From DATMQA01 sp035566895 (GTDB lineage: Bacteria; Verrucomicrobiota; Verrucomicrobiia; Limisphaerales; UBA8199), in contig DATMQA010000078.1 of the NCBI GenBank assembly GCA_035566895.1, forward strand, positions 1-20,250: DNA of 20,250 nt. Direction: 5' to 3'. The position numbers and the translations under genes are program-made. The notes below the pieces were generated by a model. That model saw only the letters and a program-made list of their open reading frames with translations. It did not search any database and was not told the origin of the DNA. Positions 15,086 through 20,250 of the stretch are shown piece after piece. Within the stretch, counting starts at the first letter, position 1; the number at the start of each line of letters is the position of its first letter.

Positions 15086-16003
15086 TTAGGACTTGAGGGC
15101 CTTGTAGAGGGTGGCCAAGGCCACCTGGGTGCGCGCCTCGCTGACGTTGGTCAGGTGGGTGTAGATGACGGTGGTGTCGAGGGAGTTGTGCCCCAGGTAG
15201 GTGCTGATCTGGCGCAGCGAGACGCCCTCCTCCAGGAGGTGGGTGGCATAGCAGTGGCGCAGCGTATGGGTGGTCGAAGCGGGATTGACGCCGCTGGCGG
15301 CGCGGGCCAGGCGATAGGCGCTTTGGACACAGCTCTCGCTCATGGGGCCGGTGTTCTGGTGCATGGCCTGGCTGAGGGTCAGCGTGCGATCGGCCCAGCC
15401 GCGGCCGGGCGTGGGAAACAGAAAGGTGGGGTTCTGATGGATGCGCCACCAGGCGCGCAGTTCCTCGACCATGGCCGGGGTCAGGGGAACGTAGCGCTGT
15501 TTACCGCCCTTGCCGCTGCTGACCAGCAGGCGTGGCGGCTGTTCGCGGCCGCAAATATCTTTGACCCGCACGCGGGTGGCTTCCCCCACGCGCAAGCCGC
15601 AGTGGTACATGAGACCCAGGCAGGCGCGGAAGCGCGGTTCGCGCACCGCTGCCAGAACGCTCTTGACCTCAGCGCGGGACAGGACGATGGGCAGCACCTG
15701 GGGTTTGGCGATGCGCAGCTCGCGAAAGACGGTCCAGCCCGTAGTCTTGAGGCACTCGACGTAGAAGCAGAGCAGTGCGTATTTGGCCATCTGCATCGGG
15801 CTGCGGGAGTAGTGCTTGTGCTCGCGCAGGAACAGGAAGTACTGGCGAAGCTGATCTTCGGTCAGGGTGGCTGGGTCGCACTGGAAGTGCTCGGCCAGCT
15901 TGCGGACATACCGGACGTACTCTTTCTTGGTCGGCTTCCGGTAATCTTTAAGCTCGACGAGTTGTTCGAATTGGGTGATAGAAGGATAGTTTGTTTTATT
16001 CAT
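15086..16003 (-). CDS. Tyrosine recombinase (phage-type integrase) of the IS91-like element
   Basis: 305 residues. N-terminal SAM-like core-binding domain (about 10-95: TKKEYVRYVRKLAEHFQCDP) followed by the catalytic domain. Active-site residues are all present: Arg138 in CGLRVGEA, Lys165 in SGKGGKQR, His246 and Arg249 in HTLRHCYATHL, His272 in LGHNSLDTT, and Tyr281 in VIYTHL. Such proteins cut and rejoin DNA through a 3'-phosphotyrosine. In IS91-like elements the recombinase is an accessory factor whose role is unsettled, perhaps resolving intermediates. ATG 16003 directly follows, on the minus strand, a 10-bp hairpin. Same strand as the transposase and probably one operon. Confidence 0.93.
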   Translation of the reverse strand: MNKTNYPSITQFEQLVELKDYRKPTKKEYVRYVRKLAEHFQCDPATLTEDQLRQYFLFLREHKHYSRSPMQMAKYALLCFYVECLKTTGWTVFRELRIAKPQVLPIVLSRAEVKSVLAAVREPRFRACLGLMYHCGLRVGEATRVRVKDICGREQPPRLLVSSGKGGKQRYVPLTPAMVEELRAWWRIHQNPTFLFPTPGRGWADRTLTLSQAMHQNTGPMSESCVQSAYRLARAASGVNPASTTHTLRHCYATHLLEEGVSLRQISTYLGHNSLDTTVIYTHLTNVSEARTQVALATLYKALKS

Positions 16004-16004
16004 A

Positions 16005-16045
16005 GGCCGGGAAGGATGCCTTCGAGTGAAGACAACTTCCCGGCC
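16005..16045 (-). promoter_or_regulatory. Hairpin in the leader of the recombinase gene
   Basis: GGCCGGGAAG (16005-16014) and CTTCCCGGCC (16036-16045) pair perfectly over 10 bp with a 21-nt loop, ending one base before the recombinase ATG. In the mRNA it would hide the ribosome-binding region, a common way for insertion sequences to block read-in expression; it could also be a recombinase binding site. Inference. Confidence 0.6.
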
Positions 16046-16093
16046 AATCTGACCGCCGGAATATGGAACCCTCGCACCTACTGCCCTGCCGCG

Positions 16094-16281
16094 AAGCGGC
16101 TCAGTTCAACCGGCGGCCTGCACTCGACGCACTACCTACCAAGCGGACACCCAAGCTCATCTGCCACTAACGAGTGGCAGCCAGGCCCCGACGCACTCTC
16201 TGGCCAGTCTCCGATTGTGTCCCTCACGATTCGTTGAGGTGAGACGCACGACCCAAGCGGCCCAATTCAACCGCGGCCTGC
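16094..16281. repeat. Imperfect direct repeats and a hairpin to the right of the element
   Basis: AAGCGGCTCAGTTCAACCGG (start of 16094-16121) recurs as AAGCGGCCCAATTCAACCGC (start of 16255-16281), both continuing to CGGCCTGC; there are two substitutions and one indel over about 27 nt. Copy 1 starts in a small hairpin GCCGC-GAA-GCGGC (16088-16100). Between the copies is a perfect CTGCCACT-AACG-AGTGGCAG hairpin (16161-16180). No gene is seen in 16046-16460. The repeats may mark the right end of the mobile element or an older insertion. Confidence 0.6.
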
Positions 16282-16460
16282 GTTCTGAGAAAATGTTGCT
16301 TGAAACCCCAGGGCATGGCGGATACAGCGCTTTAGCTTAGCGCAGGACGAATGCCCGATTCGTTTGTCAGATTGATTAGAAAGGCCGAGCAGTTCGTCCG
16401 GCGTGAGGGATGTTTTTGATAAGGTGGACGGACTAATCGGCTCAGGCAGCATCGCAGGCT

Positions 16461-16811
16461 ATGCAAAAACTTCGCTCGATCCATTTGTATCTGGGGTGCC
16501 TCTTTGCACCGCTTTTATTGTTTTTCGCCATCTCCGGCATTTGGCAGACGTTTGGCTGGAACTCACCATTTTTGCAGAAGCTCTCCAGCATTCACACGGA
16601 ACGCGGGTGGAAGGATGGAAGCGAATTGGGCAGTTTTCCGCTCCGGGTTTTTGTAATTATAATGGCCGTGAGCTTTATCATTACAACGGTTCTTGGCATC
16701 GTCATGGCGTTCAGATTTGGCCGGAGCCGCAGGGCAACGTTCTATTGCCTGACATTGGGAGCGTTTATCCCATCGGTTCTGGTTTTATTTCGGATGTTCA
16801 GATGGATGTAA
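16461..16811 (+). CDS. Small three-helix membrane protein, PepSY-associated type
   Basis: 116 residues. IHLYLGCLFAPLLLFFAISG followed by IWQTFGW matches the first helix of PepSY-associated membrane proteins. Two more membrane helices follow (RVFVIIMAVSFIITTVLGIV and the segment ending in GAFIPSVLVLFRMF). The soluble PepSY domain itself is absent; such short forms are sometimes found beside iron or redox genes, but there are none here. An overlapping frame in another phase (16403-16888) is a shadow. Role unknown. Confidence 0.72.
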   Translation: MQKLRSIHLYLGCLFAPLLLFFAISGIWQTFGWNSPFLQKLSSIHTERGWKDGSELGSFPLRVFVIIMAVSFIITTVLGIVMAFRFGRSRRATFYCLTLGAFIPSVLVLFRMFRWM

Positions 16812-16966
16812 CAGCGTGCTGTCTTGTAACGAAGGGAAGACGCGTGGTGCTAAGGCAAGCGCAGCCCTGGGACGGTGGAATTCGATGAAGGGTATTTAGG
16901 GGATTTTGGGGGATTGCGTGGCACAAGCGCCTCGACAGGTTGGGGGCGGTTTGCTAACCACTTGCC

Positions 16967-18043
16967 GTGCGTTCGCAACTGCTCAAAGATGCCTCCCGCA
17001 TTGTCGTGAAGCTGGGAACCGGTGTGCTCACGGACAGCCGGAAGCAGCCCGATCTGGTCCAGATGGAGCAGTTGGTGGCGCAATTGGCCGCACAGCGGCA
17101 GGCTGGCAAGGAGATCGTGCTGGTTTCGTCGGGCGCGGTCGGGGCGGGGATGGGGGCGCTGGGTCATGAAAAGCGGCCAGGCGAGCTGGCGGAACTGCAG
17201 GCGTGTGCGGCGGTCGGCCAGTCCCGGCTGATGGCCATTTATGAGAAGCTCTTTGGCGCTTTCGGATTGGCGGTCGCCCAGATTCTGCTGACGCACGAGG
17301 ACCTGGAGCATCATGAGCGCCACCTCAATGCCCGCAACACCCTGGTCACGCTGCTGCGCCACGGGGTGATTCCGATCATCAACGAAAACGACGTCATCTC
17401 TTTCACGGAGCTGAAGTTCGGGGATAACGACACGCTATCGGCGCTGGTGGCTTCGTTGTTGTCGGCGGATTTGCTGGTAATCCTGACGACGGTAGATGGA
17501 GTGATCGAGAACTTCGGCAAAGCGAATCCGAAGACGATTCCGACGATTGAGCGGATTGATGAGGCGCTGGAAAAGATGGCCGGCGGCACGGATAGCGTGA
17601 CGGCGGTCGGCGGCATGGCGTCGAAGATTCAGGCCGCGAAGATTGCGGTGCGCTCGGGTATTCCGCTGGTGATCGCTTCGGGCAGAAAGAAGCAAGGGCT
17701 GGCCCGCGTGGTGTCGGGCCAGGAGGAGGGCACGCTCTTTGTGCCGCAACCGACGCTGCTCCAGGGCCGGAAACGCTGGATCGCCTTTTTCCATCATCCG
17801 AAAGGCGCGCTGTTCGTCGATGCCGGGGCCAAGAAGGCGCTGCGCGAAGGCGGGAAGAGCTTGCTGCCGCCCGGGGTGGCGCGGGTGGAGGGTGAGTTTG
17901 AGGCCGGCGAAGTGGTGCGGGTTTGCGATCTGGACGGCACCGAGTTCGCGCGGGGGATCGCCGGGTTCAACGCCGGGAAAATCAAATCGCGGCAGTTGAA
18001 GCGGGTGGAGGTGGTGCACCGGGATAACCTGGTGATCCTGTGA
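16967..18043 (+). CDS. proB: Glutamate 5-kinase (ProB) with PUA domain
   Basis: 358 residues. It phosphorylates L-glutamate with ATP to gamma-glutamyl phosphate, the first step of proline synthesis in the cytoplasm. The amino-acid-kinase domain (about 8-260) shows the nucleotide loop VVKLGTGVLTD, VSSGAVGAGM, the substrate motif PIINENDVISF, GDNDTLSALVA, and the AVGGMASKIQAAKIAVRSGI loop. A C-terminal PUA domain follows (about 275-355: RWIAFFHHPKGALFVDAGAK, FNAGKIKSRQLKRV), as in most bacterial full-length ProB. Start is GTG 16967. The stop overlaps the start of the MazG gene by 4 nt. The partner proA is not in the window. Confidence 0.95.
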   Translation: MRSQLLKDASRIVVKLGTGVLTDSRKQPDLVQMEQLVAQLAAQRQAGKEIVLVSSGAVGAGMGALGHEKRPGELAELQACAAVGQSRLMAIYEKLFGAFGLAVAQILLTHEDLEHHERHLNARNTLVTLLRHGVIPIINENDVISFTELKFGDNDTLSALVASLLSADLLVILTTVDGVIENFGKANPKTIPTIERIDEALEKMAGGTDSVTAVGGMASKIQAAKIAVRSGIPLVIASGRKKQGLARVVSGQEEGTLFVPQPTLLQGRKRWIAFFHHPKGALFVDAGAKKALREGGKSLLPPGVARVEGEFEAGEVVRVCDLDGTEFARGIAGFNAGKIKSRQLKRVEVVHRDNLVIL

Positions 18044-18729
18044 AGGGAACGGCGATTAACGACTTGCTGCGGATTATGGCGCGGTTGCGCGCGCCCAACG
18101 GGTGTCCGTGGGACCGGGAACAGGACCACAAGACCTTGCGGTGGCACGCAGTGGAAGAGGTTTACGAATTGATCGATGCGATTGAAACGGGCGATGACCA
18201 CGAGATGGAAGAGGAATTGGGGGATTTGCTGCTGCAAGTGGTGTTCCACTGCCAACTGGCGAAAGAACGCGGCGCCTTTGATTTTGAGAAGGTCGCCCGC
18301 CATATCGGCGACAAGCTGCTGCGCCGGCATCCGCACGTTTTTGGGGATGTTAAGGTGAAGGACGTGGACCAGGTCTGGGCGAACTGGGAAAAGATCAAAC
18401 GGGCCGAGAAGCAGGGGACGCGGCATGCCCGACCCTCGGCGCTGGACGGCATCCCGAAGCATCTGCCGGCGTTGTTGCGCGCGGAGAAGCTGATGAAGAA
18501 GGCGCGGCGCGCAAAACTGGCGGCGGCTCGGCCGTCGAAACGGAGGCTGACCCGCGGGCAACTGGCGAAAGCGCTCTTCGAGTTGGCGACGTACGCCCAA
18601 GGCAAGGGATGGTCGGCGGAGGATTTGTTGCGGTCGGAGACACACAAGCGGGAACGGGCCTGGCGCAAACGCGAGGGACAAGCGGTTAAGCCAACCACGA
18701 ACAAACTAACGAACACGAACCGGAGCTGA
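18040..18729 (+). CDS. mazG: MazG-type nucleoside triphosphate pyrophosphohydrolase
   Basis: 229 residues. It hydrolyses (d)NTPs to NMP and pyrophosphate, cleaning the nucleotide pool. The start motif is LRAPNGCPWDREQDHKTL (GCPWD at 21-25). Metal ligands fit EExxE (Glu39, Glu40, Glu43) and ExxD (Glu59, Asp62) in EEELGDLLLQVVFH. The PHVFGD and VDQVWANWEKIK motifs follow, as in full-length MazG. The C-terminal second helical repeat is partly degenerate (RGQLAKALFELATYAQGKGW), which is usual. The last 14 residues (VKPTTNKLTNTNRS) come from an AACCACGAAC-like repetitive tract. GTG 18040 overlaps the proB stop (GTGA), so the two are translationally coupled. A large palindrome follows 20 nt after the stop. 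Confidence 0.92.
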   Translation: MKGTAINDLLRIMARLRAPNGCPWDREQDHKTLRWHAVEEVYELIDAIETGDDHEMEEELGDLLLQVVFHCQLAKERGAFDFEKVARHIGDKLLRRHPHVFGDVKVKDVDQVWANWEKIKRAEKQGTRHARPSALDGIPKHLPALLRAEKLMKKARRAKLAAARPSKRRLTRGQLAKALFELATYAQGKGWSAEDLLRSETHKRERAWRKREGQAVKPTTNKLTNTNRS

Positions 18730-18749
18730 GTGCTTCCGGTCGGCTGGCC

Positions 18750-18827
18750 CCGCGACAATAAAAATCGCGGCTGCGTAGAATAATGTCGCGACAATAGATT
18801 ACGCAGCTACGATTTCTATGGTCGCGG
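18750..18827. repeat. 78-nt imperfect palindrome between mazG and the aminopeptidase gene
   Basis: The arms 18750-18777 (CCGCGACAATAAAAATCG...) and 18800-18827 match as inverted repeats at 24 of 28 positions. The 22-nt loop contains a perfect TGTCGCGACA palindrome (18784-18793). CGCGACAATA occurs twice directly (18751 and 18787). This resembles a REP- or MITE-like element placed after a gene end. There is no T-run after the stem, so a standard terminator is less likely. Different in sequence from the 2864/7775 elements. Confidence 0.82.
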
Positions 18828-18894
18828 CTGCCGGCGTTGAAAGGACAAAGCTCTCGACAATTGCCCTCATTTCCTTAGCTTCCCAACCAGAGAT

Positions 18895-20004
18895 ATGACC
18901 GACCCACGCTACACCAAACTGGCTAAGCTGCTGGCCAATTACTCCACTTCGTTGAAGAAGGGCGACCAGGTCCTGCTCGACCTGATCGACGTGCCGGATG
19001 AGTTTTCGATTGAACTGATGCGGGCGGCGCGAGCGGCGGGCGCCGTGGCCATAGCCGAGGTGCGCCACACGCGTTTGAACCGGGAATTGTTGCGCGGGAG
19101 CGACGAAAAGCATGCCACGCTGGTGCGCGACCTGGAATTGTCCCGGATGAAGAAAATGCAGGCCTATATCGCGGTGCGGGGGGCGGCCAACGCCAACGAG
19201 AACGCGGATGTGCCGAGTGATCGGATGGCGCTGTACGCCCGGCTGACCCGGCCGGTGCTGGATTACCGGATCAGCAAGACCCGGTGGTGCGTGCTGCGGT
19301 GGCCCAGCCCCAGCATGGCCCAGGCGGCCGGCATGAGCACGGAAGCGTTTGAAGACCTCTACTTTGATGTTTGCACGATGGATTATCGCCGGATGGCGCA
19401 GGCGATGGTGCCCTTGGAGCGCCGCATGAGACGAACGGACCGCGTGCACCTCAAAGCGCCCGGCACCGACCTGACCTTCAGCATCAAAGGCATCGGCGCT
19501 CAAATGTGCAAAGGGGACCGCAATATCCCCGATGGCGAAGTTTTTTCCTGCCCGGTGAAAACCTCGATCAACGGGCGCATTCAATTCAACACGCCGACGC
19601 TTTATTCAGGGACGAAGTTTGAGAACGTCTGCCTGGAATTCAAGGACGGCAAAATCATCAAAGCGAGCTCCAATAACACGAAACGCCTGAATGAGATTCT
19701 CGATACGGACGCGGGCGCGCGCTACGCCGGCGAATTTTCGCTCGGGTTCAATCCGTACATTCTCAACCCGATGTGCGACATCCTGTTCGACGAAAAGATT
19801 GCCGGGTCGCTGCACCTGACGCCGGGGCAGGCCTACGAGGAATGCGACAACGGCAATCGTTCCGCGGTCCATTGGGACATGGTCCTGATTCAGCGGCCCG
19901 ACTGGGGCGGAGGCGATGTTTGGTTCGACGGCGAATTGATTCGGAAGGACGGGATGTTCGTGGCCAAGGACCTCAAGGGGCTCAATCCGGCGAGGCTGAA
20001 GTAG
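18895..20004 (+). CDS. M29-family metallo-aminopeptidase
   Basis: 369 residues, the usual length for the AmpS/PepS/aminopeptidase T family. It removes N-terminal amino acids from peptides in the cytoplasm; no signal peptide is present. The two-metal site can be read as Glu215 in IPDGEVFSCPV, Glu280 in YAGEFSLG, His307 in GSLHLTPG, and His326 with Asp328 in VHWDMVL. The N-terminal half (about 1-180) is the family's mixed alpha/beta domain (DPRYTKLAKLLANYSTSLKK, RAARAAGAVAIAEV). Start ATG 18895 is preceded by CCAGAGAT, a weak Shine-Dalgarno. The gene stands alone on the plus strand behind a palindrome. Preferred substrate residues cannot be judged. Confidence 0.92.
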   Translation: MTDPRYTKLAKLLANYSTSLKKGDQVLLDLIDVPDEFSIELMRAARAAGAVAIAEVRHTRLNRELLRGSDEKHATLVRDLELSRMKKMQAYIAVRGAANANENADVPSDRMALYARLTRPVLDYRISKTRWCVLRWPSPSMAQAAGMSTEAFEDLYFDVCTMDYRRMAQAMVPLERRMRRTDRVHLKAPGTDLTFSIKGIGAQMCKGDRNIPDGEVFSCPVKTSINGRIQFNTPTLYSGTKFENVCLEFKDGKIIKASSNNTKRLNEILDTDAGARYAGEFSLGFNPYILNPMCDILFDEKIAGSLHLTPGQAYEECDNGNRSAVHWDMVLIQRPDWGGGDVWFDGELIRKDGMFVAKDLKGLNPARLK

Positions 20005-20054
20005 TCGGTCCGACGGTTACCAGGGAAAAACCACGAGTGAACGCCGCAACCAAA

Positions 20055-20081
20055 GGGTTAAATGGGTTAAAAGAGTTAAAT
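20055..20081. repeat. Three 9-nt tandem units of GGGTTAAAT type
   Basis: GGGTTAAAT (20055-20063), GGGTTAAAA (20064-20072) and GAGTTAAAT (20073-20081) follow one another directly. They are in the untranslated region after the aminopeptidase gene. A small degenerate minisatellite; no function is assigned. Confidence 0.7.
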
Positions 20082-20131
20082 GAGGTATACGACGGTTCAA
20101 GGGTTAGGGCGGAGATGTCCCGGCGGTAGTT

Positions 20132-20156
20132 GAAATTGAGATGGTTCTCAAATTTC
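20132..20156. terminator. Hairpin after the leftward gene at the right edge
   Basis: GAAATTGAGA (20132-20141) pairs with TCTCAAATTTC (20146-20156), a 10-bp stem with one bulged base and a TGGT loop. It lies two bases past the stop codon of the leftward partial gene. It could be a terminator for that transcript or part of the end of an insertion sequence; there is no long T-run. Confidence 0.45.
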
Positions 20157-20158
20157 AT

Positions 20159-20250
20159 CTAAGCGGCCTTTAGAATTGAGGTTGGTTCGAGCTTGCGCAA
20201 GACCTTTTCCAAGTCCTTTAACTGCTCACAGCCTTTAATGCGCCGGAAAT
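20159..20250 (-). CDS. C-terminal end of a leftward gene, possibly a transposase (partial)
   Basis: Only the last 29 codons before a TAG stop are in the window: FRRIKGCEQLKDLEKVLRKL then EPTSILKAA. The FRRIKGxxxL...L pattern is like the C-terminus of IS256-type (Mutator) transposases, but the fragment is too short to be certain. A hairpin follows the stop. The start lies beyond the right edge. Confidence 0.4.
   Translation of the reverse strand, partial: FRRIKGCEQLKDLEKVLRKLEPTSILKAA

Larger units (their letters stand above)
14009..16045 (-). mobile_element. IS91-like element with tyrosine recombinase and HUH transposase
   Basis: Two leftward genes, tyrosine recombinase then IS91-type transposase, are separated by 12 nt. 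This gene pair is known from a subgroup of IS91-family elements. The coordinates give only the minimal core, from the transposase stop to the outer arm of the hairpin before the recombinase. True ends are not resolved: IS91-type elements lack terminal inverted repeats and make no target duplication. Nearby candidate border structures are the palindrome at 13660-13730 and the direct repeats at 16094-16281. Both genes look intact, so the element may be active. Confidence 0.75.

Noticed and set aside
14519..16237. A 572-codon open frame on the plus strand across the mobile element
   Set aside because: It runs antisense to the well-supported recombinase and transposase genes, is Gly/Ala/Gln-rich without domain motifs, and is explained by high GC and the codon bias of the real genes.
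16046..16281. Integron attC-like recombination site served by the tyrosine recombinase
   Set aside because: Hairpins and a TTCAAC-containing repeat recall attC sites, but no convincing pair of RYYYAAC and GTTRRRY core sites was found, and the recombinase lacks an evident IntI-specific insert and is paired with an IS91 transposase.
16403..16888. A 161-codon plus-strand frame overlapping the three-helix membrane protein
   Set aside because: Different phase from the membrane protein, which has clear hydrophobic helices and a family-like first helix; this frame shows no protein-like pattern.

Overview
The window looks like a chromosomal segment of a free-living Verrucomicrobiota bacterium, most likely of the Pedosphaera/Limisphaera type. 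This is inferred from the gene content: large secreted proteins made of MBG and Ig-like repeats, a PEP-CTERM exosortase substrate, a secreted formylglycine sulfatase, a small Lys/Arg-rich protein with an LSPQGLANIR core, fairly high GC, many starts without a clear Shine-Dalgarno, and several families of palindromic repeats between genes. No rRNA or tRNA gene, CRISPR array or prophage was seen.

Layout. 1-2.96 kb: the 3' part of a modular MBG/Ig-like surface protein, convergent with a secreted alpha/beta hydrolase; the two stop codons overlap in one TTAA. 2.96-7.9 kb: a block bracketed by two near-identical palindromic elements in the same orientation (2864-2960 and 7775-7900). It holds a YCII/DGPF protein, a DoxX-like membrane protein, an SRPBCC protein and an ECF42-type sigma factor with a long TPR-like C-terminus, followed by a sulfatase whose start codon lies in an inverted repeat. 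A sequence matching the known ECF42 promoter pattern precedes the DGPF gene, so the sigma factor probably controls the locus. 8.3-13.5 kb: a large secreted CARDB protein, a small basic protein, a small membrane-anchored peptide, a PEP-CTERM protein, a stand-alone receiver protein and a zinc-ribbon protein.

13.6-16.3 kb is a mobile region. A perfect 42-bp tandem repeat lies to the left of an IS91-like HUH transposase gene, which follows a tyrosine recombinase gene in the same direction; hairpins and an imperfect direct repeat lie to the right. 16.4-20.25 kb: a small three-helix membrane protein, proB overlapping a MazG gene by 4 nt, a 78-nt imperfect palindrome, an M29 aminopeptidase, and at the edge the last 29 codons of a leftward gene that may be another transposase.

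Nothing here is clearly a wholly new system. The most noteworthy items are the ECF42 locus and its predicted promoter, the palindromic element pair around it, the hairpin over the sulfatase start, the recombinase plus IS91 transposase pair, and the shared C-terminal module of two secreted proteins.
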